Source: RGIG1995 sp045587445
GTDB lineage: Bacteria > Bacillota > Clostridia > Oscillospirales > CAG-272
Direction: 5' to 3'
DNA: 64,000 nucleotides
Assembly: GCA_045587445.1 (NCBI GenBank)
Contig: JAZNCH010000036.1
Location: 62,001-126,000, forward strand
The notes beneath the pieces are model-generated. The model saw only the letters and a program-made list of their open reading frames with translations. It was not told where the DNA came from and ran no database searches. Positions 7,840 to 16,453 of the stretch are shown in pieces; positions within the stretch are counted from its first letter, which is position 1, and every line of letters begins with the position of its first letter. A program made the position numbers and the translations under genes.

Positions 7840-8450
7840 TACTTTTTCGAGTAGATACAACCACAGTAATTTTGTCTGTATAGGTTGTATTTTTCTGAAA
7901 GTTGAATAGAGCGTTTGTATCCGTTTTTCTTTTTGAAATCGGAGTAGAGCCATTGTACAGCACTGGCTTCTGAAAGTTTTAAACCAATGTTGTTTAGTCT
8001 AACAGCATCTTTATGCGGACTTATTGAAAGTGTAGTTGAAAAGAAATTGAAATTATTTGCTTCGGCAAATTCAAATGCTTTTTGAAGTCTTAAAAAATAA
8101 CAATCAGTACAACGCAGTCCTCGTTCCGGCAGGTCTTCTTTGCCGATAGATATTTCGGTAAATTTATCGGGGGTATATTCGGGAATAATAATTTTTACTT
8201 TGTCGGAGAGATTCATTTCGGTTACAAGACGCGTCAGTTCGTTAGCGCGAAAAACGTATTCATCAAGAGGGGAAATATTGGGGTTATAGAAATAGAGAGT
8301 TATATCAAAACAGTTGCTGAGATATTCAAGAACATAGCTTGAGCAGGGAGCACAACATGCGTGAAGCAACAAGGTTGGTTTGTTTTTTAATGATATAATC
8401 GTATTTAGTTGCTCGTCGAGCAATTTTTGATAGTTTGTTTTTTCTTCCAT
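7839..8450 (-). CDS. queH: Epoxyqueuosine reductase QueH
   Basis: A 203-residue protein of the QueH (formerly DUF208) family, which performs the last step of queuosine synthesis, reducing epoxyqueuosine in tRNA; it is non-homologous to QueG. Diagnostic cysteines are all present: HACCAPC (30-36), RCTDCYF (Cys114, Cys117) and YCGC (Cys196, Cys198), which ligate iron-sulfur cluster and metal. It is monocistronic between its promoter and the hairpin at 7795-7839. No other queuosine genes are in the window. Confidence 0.92.
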   Translation of the reverse strand: MEEKTNYQKLLDEQLNTIISLKNKPTLLLHACCAPCSSYVLEYLSNCFDITLYFYNPNISPLDEYVFRANELTRLVTEMNLSDKVKIIIPEYTPDKFTEISIGKEDLPERGLRCTDCYFLRLQKAFEFAEANNFNFFSTTLSISPHKDAVRLNNIGLKLSEASAVQWLYSDFKKKNGYKRSIQLSEKYNLYRQNYCGCIYSKK

Positions 8451-8495
8451 GCGATTTTGTCTCCCTGAGTATCGAAAATTATCTGTTCAATATAT

Positions 8496-8523
8496 ATTAT
8501 AGTATAGGTTTTTTAAAAATCAA
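8496..8523 (-). promoter_or_regulatory. Promoter for queH
   Basis: Minus strand: TTGATT (8518-8523), 16-base spacer, TATAAT (8496-8501), about 45 bases upstream of the ATG. Confidence 0.5.
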
Positions 8524-8556
8524 GTCAAAATAAATCAGAAAATCACACAAAGTTCG

Positions 8557-8585
8557 TTGACAAGTTTTGAATAATATGGTAAAAT
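8557..8585 (+). promoter_or_regulatory. Promoter for the ygjV-like gene and probably rsmA-pckG
   Basis: TTGACA (8557-8562), 17-base spacer ending in the TGG extended -10, TAAAAT (8580-8585). Confidence 0.65.
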
Positions 8586-8615
8586 ATATGTTGATTATGG
8601 ATTTTTTGAGGTTAT

Positions 8616-9173
8616 ATGATGGATTGGTTGCTTGACATATTTAGATTTGACAGTTTGCAAGCAGGAATAGCGCAAGTAATAGGTTTTATAGCACTTGTAT
8701 TTTCTATGATTTCATACCAGATGAAGACTCAAAAGAGAATCGTACTTATCCAAATAATAAGCTGTACGTTTTTTGCAATTCATTTTCTGTTGTTAAATGC
8801 TTATACGGGTGCTTTGATGAATTTTATTGCAGCAGTTCGTTCGGTTATCTTTGCAAATAAAGATAAAAAATGGGGAAAGAGCAATTGGTGGATTGTATTT
8901 TTCTCGTTGGTTTGCGTTATTGCGGTGGGATTCACATGGGAAAGTGCGTTAAGCTTGATGCCTATGGTAGGTATGGTTTTGACATCGATTGCTTGGGGAA
9001 TAGAAAAGGCGAGTCTTGTCAGACTTGTATCTTTACCAAGCTCACCGTTATGGATCGTATATAACTTTATCTGTGGTTCGACGGCAGGAGTGCTTACGGA
9101 AGTGTTTGTTATGATTTCTATTATAACAGCTATGATAAGACTTGATTTGCCGAAGAAAAAGCAAAATAAATAA
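8616..9173 (+). CDS. YgjV-family inner membrane protein
   Basis: A 185-residue polytopic protein with about six hydrophobic segments. The opening AQVIGFIALVFSMISYQMKT, then QIISCTFFAIHFLLL and GALMNFIAAVRSVIFA, match the YgjV family (bacterial inner membrane protein, function unknown). A short basic C-terminus (LPKKKQNK) follows the last helix. It has its own promoter. No terminator separates it from rsmA, so read-through would pass the tRNA-Thr gene in antisense. Confidence 0.8.
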   Translation: MMDWLLDIFRFDSLQAGIAQVIGFIALVFSMISYQMKTQKRIVLIQIISCTFFAIHFLLLNAYTGALMNFIAAVRSVIFANKDKKWGKSNWWIVFFSLVCVIAVGFTWESALSLMPMVGMVLTSIAWGIEKASLVRLVSLPSSPLWIVYNFICGSTAGVLTEVFVMISIITAMIRLDLPKKKQNK

Positions 9174-9178
9174 AAAAA

Positions 9179-9253
9179 TGGAGCCGATGGTGGGGATTGA
9201 ACCCACGACCTGCTGATTACGAATCAGCTGCACTACCACTGTGCTACATCGGC
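9179..9253 (-). tRNA. tRNA-Thr (anticodon CGT)
   Basis: A 75-base cloverleaf on the minus strand including encoded CCA: acceptor arms GCCGATG and CATCGGC, D-arm GCACAGTGGTAGTGC, anticodon stem-loop CTGATTCGTAATCAG with loop TTCGTAA (anticodon CGT, reads ACG), and a T-arm of GTGGG, TTCAATC and CCCAC. A T-rich run follows the CCA. Confidence 0.95.
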
Positions 9254-9265
9254 AAACCACGAGGT

Positions 9266-9294
9266 ATTATAGCATAGGAAAACTACTTTGTCAA
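9266..9294 (-). promoter_or_regulatory. Consensus promoter for tRNA-Thr
   Basis: Minus strand: TTGACA (9289-9294), 17-base spacer ending in TGC, TATAAT (9266-9271). It lies just upstream of, and divergent to, the rsmA start. Confidence 0.8.
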
Positions 9295-9306
9295 GAGGAA
9301 AAAACA

Positions 9307-10173
9307 ATGAGGCTTACAAATATCGGAACTGTAAAAGGTTTGATGGAAAAGCATGGTATAAAATTTCAGAAAAAGTATGGACAGAACTTTCTTATAAACG
9401 AAGAGATACCGATGCGAATAGCCGAGGAGTGCGGTGTCGGCGAAGCTGATTGCGTACTTGAAATAGGTCCGGGGATTGGGACATTGACACGTGAACTTTG
9501 TTCTGTTGCAGGTAAAGTGGTTGCCGTTGAAATTGACAGTGGCTTGATGCCGGTGTTAAAAGATACTTTGGCTGATTTTGATAACGTAGAAGTTATTAAT
9601 TCAGATATTATGAAAATTGACATAAACAAGCTTTATGAAGAGAAATTCAAGGGCAAAAACGTTTATGTTTGTGCAAATTTACCATACTATATAACGACAC
9701 CCATATTAATGATGTTGCTCGAAAGCAGACTGCCATTTAAGAAGATGACGTTTATGGTACAAAAAGAGGTGGCTGACAGACTTTCATCTAACTCAAAAGA
9801 GGGCGATTACGGTGCGGTTACGGCATCAGTAAGTTATTACGGCAAGGTTGAGAAGTTGTTTAATGTAAGTGCGGGCAATTTTATGCCGGCACCGAAGGTA
9901 GACTCGGCAGTGATACAGATAACCCTTTATGATGAACCTCCTGTTAAGGTGGTTGATGAAAAGTTGTTTTTCAAGGTTATAAAGGCGGCATTTGAGCAAA
10001 GAAGAAAGACTTTGGTAAACGCACTGTCGGGAAAAATGGATATAAGCAAAGATGAAATAGTTTCTGCTGTTACAGAGGCGGGGCTTGACCCGAATATAAG
10101 GGGAGAAAGACTTGATATAGCCGAATTTGCAAAATTATCAGATATAATCAAACGCAAACAAACGGAGAAATAA
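9307..10173 (+). CDS. rsmA: 16S rRNA dimethyladenosine transferase RsmA (KsgA)
   Basis: A 288-residue Rossmann-fold methyltransferase that dimethylates the two adjacent adenines near the 3' end of 16S rRNA using S-adenosylmethionine. Visible motifs are KKYGQNFL (22-29), EIGPGIGTLT (52-61, SAM binding) and NLPYYIT (124-130, the catalytic motif IV), plus AFEQRRKTL in the C-terminal domain. The reading frame extends 22 codons upstream into the tRNA gene, but the ATG at 9307 has a GAGG site and matches the family start. It is followed by pckG after 59 bases without a terminator. Confidence 0.96.
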   Translation: MRLTNIGTVKGLMEKHGIKFQKKYGQNFLINEEIPMRIAEECGVGEADCVLEIGPGIGTLTRELCSVAGKVVAVEIDSGLMPVLKDTLADFDNVEVINSDIMKIDINKLYEEKFKGKNVYVCANLPYYITTPILMMLLESRLPFKKMTFMVQKEVADRLSSNSKEGDYGAVTASVSYYGKVEKLFNVSAGNFMPAPKVDSAVIQITLYDEPPVKVVDEKLFFKVIKAAFEQRRKTLVNALSGKMDISKDEIVSAVTEAGLDPNIRGERLDIAEFAKLSDIIKRKQTEK

Positions 10174-10232
10174 ACTCTGTTTTATATAAAGAAAAAAATA
10201 AAAATAATTATATTTATTGGAGGCAAAACCAA

Positions 10233-12014
10233 ATGACAACCAACAAGTATGTAAACGAATGGATTAAGGAGATGGCTGAACTTACTTGTCCTGACAAGAT
10301 CGTATGGATCGACGGTTCGGACGAACAGAGAGAGGCTCTTCGTGAAGAGGCATGTGCAACATCTGAAATGTATAAGCTTAACCAGGATAAGCTTCCCGGC
10401 TGCTATTTGCATCGTACAGCAATTAACGACGTTGCACGTGTAGAAAACAGAACATTTATTTGTACAGAAACAAAAGAAGAAGCAGGACCTCTCAACAACT
10501 GGATGGCTCCCGCTGAAATGTATGAAAAGCTTAGAAAGCTCTATAAGGGTTCATATAAGGGAAGAACAATGTATGTTATTCCTTATTCTATGGGTATTCC
10601 CGGCTCTGACTTTGCAAAGATAGGTATTGAGCTTACAGACTCTATCTACGTAGTACTCAATATGCTTATTATGACAAGAGTTGGAACAAAAGTTTTGGCA
10701 GCTCTTAAAGATGACGATGCAGGCTTTATTAAGGGTCTCCATGCAAGAGCTGACCTCGACGAAGAGAACAGATACATCGTTCACTTCCCTCAGGATAACA
10801 CAATCTGGTCAATTAACTCCGGTTACGGCGGAAACGTTCTTCTCGGTAAGAAATGCTTTGCACTTCGTATTGCATCCTACCTTGGCAGAAAAGAAGGCTG
10901 GATGGCTGAGCATATGCTTATTCTCGGTATTGAATATCCCAATGGCGAAATCAAGTATATTTCTGCAGCATTCCCCTCTGCATGCGGTAAGACAAACCTC
11001 GCAATGCTTATTCCACCCGAAATTTACGGTAAACAGGGCTACAAAGTATGGTGCGTAGGCGACGATATTGCATGGCTCCGTGTTGGTGCTGACGGCAGAC
11101 TTTGGGCAGTTAACCCCGAAAACGGATTCTTCGGTGTTGCTCCCGGTACACACGACAAGTCTAACCCCAACGCTCTTAAGACAACAATGCGTGATACTAT
11201 CTTCACAAACGTTGTACACAATCTTGATGATAATACAGTATGGTGGGAAGGTCTCGACAAGAATCCTCCCGCAAATGCTCTTGACTGGAAGGGCAATAAG
11301 TGGGACTTCACAAAGTTTGACAAGAAGGATAAGTCTACTTGCGGTGCTCACCCCAACTCCAGATTCACATCTATGGCAATTAACTGCCCCTGCATTTCTT
11401 CTGAATTCAACAATCCCGCAGGTGTTCCGATTTCTGCGATTGTATTTGGCGGCAGACGTGCGAAGACAGCTCCGTTGGTATATCAGTCTCGTAACTGGAA
11501 CAACGGCGTATTCGTTGGCTCTATCATGGCTTCCGAAACAACAGCAGCTGCAGCAGGTGCTGTCGGCGTAGTTCGTCGTGACCCGATGGCTATGCTTCCT
11601 TTCGCAGGCTACAATATGGGTGACTACTTCAAGCATTGGATTGAAATGGGCACAAAGGTTACAAACAAGCCCCTTATCTTCAACGTTAACTGGTTCCGTA
11701 CAGATGATGAAGGAAACTTCATTTGGCCCGGCTTCGGCGACAATATGCGTGTTCTTCTTTGGATTCTCGCTCGTTGCGAAGGCAAGGTAGACGCTGTAGA
11801 AACAGCAATCGGTTACGTTCCGAAGGCCGAAGACATCAACATCGAAGGTCTTGATATTGACATTGACGTTGTTAAAGAGCTTCTTAACGTTGACAAGGCA
11901 GTATGGAGAGAAGAAATCGGCGGTATCAAAGAATTCTATGCAAAGATTGGCGACACAGTTCCCGCAGAACTTAAGGCTGAACTTGCAACTCTCGAAGCTA
12001 ACCTCGCAGAATAA
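10233..12014 (+). CDS. pckG: GTP-dependent phosphoenolpyruvate carboxykinase
   Basis: A 593-residue cytoplasmic enzyme interconverting oxaloacetate and PEP with GTP/GDP. It matches the GTP-dependent family in length and in motifs: the P-loop FPSACGKTNLA (247-257), GDDIAWL (metal-binding kinase-2) and FNNPAGVPISAIVFGGRR. In anaerobic Clostridia it often runs in the CO2-fixing direction towards C4 acids or as a gluconeogenic step. The ribosome site TTGGAGG and the strongly biased codon usage suggest high expression; that bias also creates long antisense ORFs that are not genes. Confidence 0.97.
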   Translation: MTTNKYVNEWIKEMAELTCPDKIVWIDGSDEQREALREEACATSEMYKLNQDKLPGCYLHRTAINDVARVENRTFICTETKEEAGPLNNWMAPAEMYEKLRKLYKGSYKGRTMYVIPYSMGIPGSDFAKIGIELTDSIYVVLNMLIMTRVGTKVLAALKDDDAGFIKGLHARADLDEENRYIVHFPQDNTIWSINSGYGGNVLLGKKCFALRIASYLGRKEGWMAEHMLILGIEYPNGEIKYISAAFPSACGKTNLAMLIPPEIYGKQGYKVWCVGDDIAWLRVGADGRLWAVNPENGFFGVAPGTHDKSNPNALKTTMRDTIFTNVVHNLDDNTVWWEGLDKNPPANALDWKGNKWDFTKFDKKDKSTCGAHPNSRFTSMAINCPCISSEFNNPAGVPISAIVFGGRRAKTAPLVYQSRNWNNGVFVGSIMASETTAAAAGAVGVVRRDPMAMLPFAGYNMGDYFKHWIEMGTKVTNKPLIFNVNWFRTDDEGNFIWPGFGDNMRVLLWILARCEGKVDAVETAIGYVPKAEDINIEGLDIDIDVVKELLNVDKAVWREEIGGIKEFYAKIGDTVPAELKAELATLEANLAE

Positions 12015-12033
12015 AAATAGCTATATTTCAAAA

Positions 12034-12063
12034 GTGGCGTACTTCTTAAAAGAAGTGCGCCAC
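12034..12063 (+). terminator. Hairpin terminator after pckG
   Basis: GTGGCGTACTTCTT pairs with AAGAAGTGCGCCAC (one G-U pair); the following ATTTGTATTTATT is only moderately T-rich. Confidence 0.65.
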
Positions 12064-12081
12064 ATTTGTATTTATTATATA

Positions 12082-12110
12082 TTGCATACGGTATAATTAT
12101 TTGATATAAT
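12082..12110 (+). promoter_or_regulatory. Promoter for the nuclease pair
   Basis: TTGCAT (12082-12087), 17-base spacer ending in TGA, TATAAT (12105-12110). Confidence 0.65.
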
Positions 12111-12130
12111 GAAAATACGAGGTGATTTTT

Positions 12131-12529
12131 ATGACAGTATTTGTGTGTTTAGATGATAATAACGGAATGTTATTCAATAACAGAAGACAAAGCCGAGATT
12201 CAAAGGTGATTGAGCAAATAAAAGCTATATCTATGGGAAGAAAGCTTTATATGGACAGTTATTCGGCGAAGTTGTTTGAGGATTTTGAGGTTATAGTTGA
12301 CGATAACTTCTTGGAAAAAATGACCGAAGAAGATTTCTGTTTTGTTGAAAAGGCATATTTAAAGGAATATGACGAAAAGATAAAAACACTTGTGATATTC
12401 AAGTGGAACAGAATATACCCCTTTGACAAACAGCTTGATATAGGATTTAATGATAGAGAACTTAAAGAAAGCTATGATTTTGAGGGAACTTCGCACGAAA
12501 AAATAACCTACGAGGTATGGGTTAGATGA
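12131..12529 (+). CDS. Conserved hypothetical protein coupled to a nuclease gene
   Basis: A 132-residue soluble protein starting MTVFVCLDDNNGMLFNNRRQ. It has alternating acidic and hydrophobic stretches, no signal peptide, no cysteine pairs and no catalytic motif that I can identify. The family is common beside secreted nucleases in Firmicutes and is sometimes labelled ribonuclease Z in databases, which the sequence does not support (no metallo-lactamase HxHxDH). A GTG three codons upstream is possible, but the ATG at 12131 has GAGGTG at good spacing. Its stop overlaps the next start by ATGA, implying translational coupling. Confidence 0.75.
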   Translation: MTVFVCLDDNNGMLFNNRRQSRDSKVIEQIKAISMGRKLYMDSYSAKLFEDFEVIVDDNFLEKMTEEDFCFVEKAYLKEYDEKIKTLVIFKWNRIYPFDKQLDIGFNDRELKESYDFEGTSHEKITYEVWVR

Positions 12530-13425
12530 AAAAAGTATATTTTGTTTTGGCGGTAATATTAATCGCTTTTGCGGTTGTTGCATATATGAATATAGTTCCG
12601 CCGTATTCCGAGAGCGACAACGGGGAAGTTGAGCAGATTTCATTAGATTACTTTGATTACACAAAAATACCGGAATTCGACGGCAAAAAACCTTACGTTG
12701 TCGTAAATGATAACAAGCCGTATTTTGACGAAAGAAGCTATACGACCAATTCCTACGAAGAGTACGGAAAACTTGACAATAAGGGAAGATGCACCTATGC
12801 TATGGCAAGTATAGGCAAAGATTTGATGCCGACTGAAGAGCGAGGTTCCATAGGCTCGGTTAAGCCTACGGGTTGGCATATATCAAAATACGATTTTGTT
12901 GACGGAACCTATCTATATAACAGGTGTCATCTTATTGGATACCAGTTGACCGGTGAAAATGCGAATAAAAGCAATTTGATAACAGGTACAAGATATATGA
13001 ACGTGCAAGGAATGTTGCCGTTTGAAGATATGGTTGCAGACTACGTAAAAGAAACCGAAAACCACGTTTTGTATAGAGTAACGCCGATATTTTTAGATAA
13101 TGAATTGGTTGCAAGAGGCGTATTGATGGAAGCCATATCAATAGAAGATGACGGCGACGGAATATGTTTTAACGTATTTTGCTACAACGTACAGCCTAAA
13201 GTGCATATAAACTATATCGACGGTTCTAACTACAGTGAAGAGGGAATAAATACCTCTGTACAGGAAAATGCATCGTACATATTGAATACGGGTTCACGAA
13301 AGTTCCATAAGGTTGACTGTTCTTCCGTAAAAGACATAGCTTCGGCGAACAAAAAAGGATATAAAGGTACTCGTGAGGAGCTTATACTTGACGGATATGC
13401 TCCTTGCGGTAATTGTAAACCATAA
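12526..13425 (+). CDS. Secreted or membrane-anchored DNA/RNA non-specific endonuclease
   Basis: A 299-residue protein. Residues 2-22 are a signal/anchor helix (KKVYFVLAVILIAFAVVAYM). The middle is an EndA/NucA-type beta-beta-alpha-metal nuclease domain with YNRCHLIGYQL carrying the catalytic His, and the downstream NLITGTRYMN with the metal-binding Asn. The C-terminal 50 residues (YILNTGSRKFHKVDCS ... YAPCGNCKP) resemble the Ada-like zinc-binding module often appended to secreted nucleases. It would degrade extracellular nucleic acid for nutrition or take-up. It is translationally coupled to the upstream gene and ends at a bidirectional terminator. Confidence 0.88.
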   Translation: MKKVYFVLAVILIAFAVVAYMNIVPPYSESDNGEVEQISLDYFDYTKIPEFDGKKPYVVVNDNKPYFDERSYTTNSYEEYGKLDNKGRCTYAMASIGKDLMPTEERGSIGSVKPTGWHISKYDFVDGTYLYNRCHLIGYQLTGENANKSNLITGTRYMNVQGMLPFEDMVADYVKETENHVLYRVTPIFLDNELVARGVLMEAISIEDDGDGICFNVFCYNVQPKVHINYIDGSNYSEEGINTSVQENASYILNTGSRKFHKVDCSSVKDIASANKKGYKGTREELILDGYAPCGNCKP

Positions 13426-13464
13426 AACAAGGCTATACACCATTAAAGTGTATAGCCTTGTTTT
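13424..13464. terminator. Bidirectional terminator between convergent genes
   Basis: Perfect 17-bp arms (13424-13440 and 13448-13464) around CATTAAA, with AAAA and TTTT ends; it serves both the nuclease and the LtaS-like gene. Confidence 0.9.
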
Positions 13465-13473
13465 ATGTAATGT

Positions 13474-15519
13474 TTACTGTTCGTATATCGTATTCGGAAT
13501 AAAGCTGTTAATTTCATACTCGGCACTTGTTCTGAGTTCTGTTCTGTCGTGGGTTATCTGTGCTATTTGGAGCGTTTCAAAATCGCTTATATCAATATTT
13601 TCAACCATTATACTGTGCTCATCAACAAATACGGTTTCTTTAGTTTTTCCATCAAGCTTAATTTTTGTATATTCGTTAAATCTGTTTCCGCTTACCAAAA
13701 GGCTGTTTCCGTTATATTCAAGCGATGTAACATAAATATCATATACTCCCATTTCGATATTGGTGAAAGAATATGGGCTTACTCCATTATACGTTATTCT
13801 GTCGCCGTAAAGAACGTCATATTCAAGCATTTCAAGCTTGTTTTGGTAGTTTTCAATGGTGTCGCACATTTGATGCAATTTTGTTGTAGTGCCGAGATTA
13901 GAGCCGAGCGTAGAGAGAAAATGCGACATAAGCTGATAGCTGTTTAAATTTTTGTTTACGCCTTTTATATCGTAATTTGCCCATATTGCCCAGTCAGTCT
14001 GATATTTAGACCCCTCTAAAAGCTTGTCTTCTTCGAGGTATATTGTCGGGAAATGATCTCCGTAAAACAAAACTGCGGTAGGTTCTTCAAAAGTTTTTAA
14101 GAAATTAATAATTTCGCCGATGAAAGCGTCCGTTTCATTAAGTTGTTCAACGTAATAACGGTAATTAGCTTTATTTTCCGCATCGGTATTGTTTTGTAAC
14201 TCAACTTGAATATCGTGTTCCGAAGGCAGTTCTTCATCGGGATATTTGCCATGAGCCTGAACGCTTACCGTAAACACAAAGTCACGGTCTTCCGTAGACA
14301 AAAGACAGTCCGTAATCTGTTCTGTAAGAATGTTATCTTTTGCCCAGCCGAGAGTGGTAAATTCGGGATTATGCATCATTTCAAGCGGAATGAAAGTATC
14401 AAATCCCAAAGAAGAATATACGACGTTGCGGTCATAGAATGTGGCAGTATGATTGTGGATAGCGTGTGAGGAATAACCGTATTCTTTTAAGGTGAATGCC
14501 GGTGTTTCGCAGGTCGTTGACTGAAGAACGGTTTTATAAGGGTATTCCCCGGGACCGAAGTGGTCAAGATTCATACCGGTAAGTATTTCAAATTCGGTAT
14601 TTGCAGTACCGCCCCCAATGGAGGGAACGGTAATGAGACCGTGCGGATAGTTTTTCTTTAGATATGTGAAATTTGGGATAAGGTTTGTGGTAGTAACAAG
14701 ATTTGATACACGGTTTATATCAAAAAATGATTCAAGTTGCACGACAATAATATTTGGTTTTTTGGCGGGAGCAATATCGACGTTGTTGTTTATTTCTTCC
14801 AAAATGCTTTCAACGGTATCGTTGGCATATTCAGGCGGTTGGCTTATTCCTACATCAAAAATACTTAACGAGAAGCAGTAAGCAAAGCCGTAATCCTTGT
14901 AAGCCTCGGCAAGACTTGGGAATTTTTTGCCGAGCAATCCGGTTTGTGTACCAACAGCTCCGGATATAAGAATCGTTACTACTATAACCACAACGAATAC
15001 ACTGTTTTTCTTGAAGTCAATTTTGGTTGAAGCGTTTTTCTTCCAGAAAATAACGAACAGGGTAATAAGCAGAAGCCCGCCGATTATTATAAGTGAAAGC
15101 TGGAACAGATTGAGATAAATATCAATTATTCCAAGCATATTTATTGCGATAGAAAAGTCAATGGCTGAAAACGGTGTAATTCTGTAGGAAAGTACAATAC
15201 AGTTAATAAGGGATAAAATTATCCATACAGATGATACGGTTGCCAGAGCAAAGGCCTTCTTTGGAAAAAAGAGTGCTGCCGAAAAAGTAAGCAAAATAAT
15301 TATGTAATTATAAAAGAATGCGTAGGGGGAATTAAAAAGAAACGCAAAGGCTTCAAAGACGGAATGTCGGCATAATGACTCGGAGACGATTAGTGTAAAA
15401 AAGGTAATGGAAAGACAGCGCCAGAAAGGGTGGGTGCGAAGAAAAGCCATTGCCTTTTTTGAAAAACTTACAAAAAATTTTAAAATGCAGTTTTCAGAAA
15501 TCTTTTTAAATAAATTCAT
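13474..15519 (-). CDS. LtaS-like membrane phosphoglycerol transferase (sulfatase family)
   Basis: A 681-residue protein with five predicted N-terminal transmembrane helices (about residues 35-190) and an extracellular sulfatase-fold domain. VVQLESFFD (Glu263) and GGGTANTEFEIL (Thr305) match the metal ligand and nucleophile positions of lipoteichoic acid synthase; HNHTATFYDRN and FYGDHFP complete the active site. A beta-rich extension follows after about residue 590. It probably transfers glycerophosphate from phosphatidylglycerol to a glycolipid or surface glycan. The frame extends 19 codons upstream; the ATG at 15519 is chosen for its AAAAGGAT site and the following basic-hydrophobic start. 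Confidence 0.87.
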   Translation of the reverse strand: MNLFKKISENCILKFFVSFSKKAMAFLRTHPFWRCLSITFFTLIVSESLCRHSVFEAFAFLFNSPYAFFYNYIIILLTFSAALFFPKKAFALATVSSVWIILSLINCIVLSYRITPFSAIDFSIAINMLGIIDIYLNLFQLSLIIIGGLLLITLFVIFWKKNASTKIDFKKNSVFVVVIVVTILISGAVGTQTGLLGKKFPSLAEAYKDYGFAYCFSLSIFDVGISQPPEYANDTVESILEEINNNVDIAPAKKPNIIVVQLESFFDINRVSNLVTTTNLIPNFTYLKKNYPHGLITVPSIGGGTANTEFEILTGMNLDHFGPGEYPYKTVLQSTTCETPAFTLKEYGYSSHAIHNHTATFYDRNVVYSSLGFDTFIPLEMMHNPEFTTLGWAKDNILTEQITDCLLSTEDRDFVFTVSVQAHGKYPDEELPSEHDIQVELQNNTDAENKANYRYYVEQLNETDAFIGEIINFLKTFEEPTAVLFYGDHFPTIYLEEDKLLEGSKYQTDWAIWANYDIKGVNKNLNSYQLMSHFLSTLGSNLGTTTKLHQMCDTIENYQNKLEMLEYDVLYGDRITYNGVSPYSFTNIEMGVYDIYVTSLEYNGNSLLVSGNRFNEYTKIKLDGKTKETVFVDEHSIMVENIDISDFETLQIAQITHDRTELRTSAEYEINSFIPNTIYEQ

Positions 15520-15569
15520 AATCTTATCCTTTTCACAATAAAACATAAAGAAGGAATAATGCGAATTTG

Positions 15570-15598
15570 TTGACAAAAATATTTGAACAATGTATAAT
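15570..15598 (+). promoter_or_regulatory. Perfect-consensus promoter for the HPr-kinase-like gene
   Basis: TTGACA (15570-15575), 17-base spacer, TATAAT (15593-15598), giving a leader of about 100 AT-rich bases before the ATG at 15707. Confidence 0.75.
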
Positions 15599-15706
15599 AT
15601 TCTGTGTATTAAATAAACCCATTAAAAGAAATATATCACTTTTCTTTTACAAAAATATTAACAAAACGCATTTTTTTGTTTTTTTAATAAAAAAACGGAG
15701 GATTGT

Positions 15707-16420
15707 ATGGCAATATATAAAATAGCAGACCTTTTTGTGGAGATGACCCCTTGTCATAACCGATTAAAAAAATATGCTGAAAAGTATTTATATACCGGAA
15801 ATGAAACACCCGAGAACGTGATGAAAGTTGAAATTTCCGAAGATATATTGAAGATGAAAAATGAAGAACATTCATATCTTTCGGCAGAAGAATGTGAATA
15901 TATATTTTTCGGGGCTTGTTTTGCGGCGCGTCTTTTGAAATATAACGGTTTTGTACTTCACTCGTCGGCAATTGCCTATGAGGGAAATGCATATTTGTTT
16001 TCGGCAGATAGCGGAACGGGAAAATCAACCCATACACACTTTTGGCAAGATGTTTTTGGTAAAGACAACGTAACCTATATAAACGACGATAAGCCTGCTA
16101 TAAGAGAAATAAACGGTGTGTTTCATGCGGCTGGAACTCCTTTTTCCGGAAAAAGTAATTTGAGCAAAAATATTGTTGTACCGTTGAAAGCAGTATGCTT
16201 TATTCATAGATCTGAACAGAATGAAATAAAGAGATTAACTCCTTCCGAGGCTATGGAACTGTTGTTTGGGCAGATTTTAAGACCAAGCAAACCGCAGTCA
16301 ATAAATTTATTGTTTGAAATATTGGACAGCTTTTTTAAGAAAGTACCCGTTTATTCATTAGGTGTAACGTACTCGTCCGACTCGGCAAAATTTGCTTATG
16401 AAGCTCTGAATAAACAATAA
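15707..16420 (+). CDS. Orphan HPr kinase/PEPCK-fold P-loop protein
   Basis: A 237-residue protein of the HPr-kinase-related superfamily. FVLHSSAIAYEGNAYLFSA leads into the P-loop DSGTGKSTHT (101-110), followed by YINDDKPAI (124-132), the acidic metal/phosphoacceptor region, and GTPFSGKSNLS. The N-terminal HPr-kinase domain and the signature loop of true HprK are not visible and the length is short. Relatives in this group phosphorylate or help modify peptides or small molecules rather than HPr. It stands alone between its own promoter and terminator, with no peptide precursor, PqqD or radical-SAM neighbour. The substrate is unknown. Confidence 0.7.
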   Translation: MAIYKIADLFVEMTPCHNRLKKYAEKYLYTGNETPENVMKVEISEDILKMKNEEHSYLSAEECEYIFFGACFAARLLKYNGFVLHSSAIAYEGNAYLFSADSGTGKSTHTHFWQDVFGKDNVTYINDDKPAIREINGVFHAAGTPFSGKSNLSKNIVVPLKAVCFIHRSEQNEIKRLTPSEAMELLFGQILRPSKPQSINLLFEILDSFFKKVPVYSLGVTYSSDSAKFAYEALNKQ

Positions 16421-16448
16421 AATGTGTGTGGAAAAACCACACACATTT
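16420..16448. terminator. Bidirectional terminator
   Basis: AAATGTGTGTGG (16420-16431) and CCACACACATTT (16437-16448) around AAAAA, followed by further T residues; it separates two convergent genes. Confidence 0.85.
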
Positions 16449-16453
16449 TTGCG

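Noticed and set aside
9241..9306. Longer RsmA start inside the tRNA-Thr gene
   Set aside because: It would overlap the tRNA, adds 22 residues not typical of the family, and the ATG at 9307 has a proper GAGG site.
12131..12529. Ribonuclease Z
   Set aside because: The metallo-beta-lactamase HxHxDH motif and the expected length are both absent.
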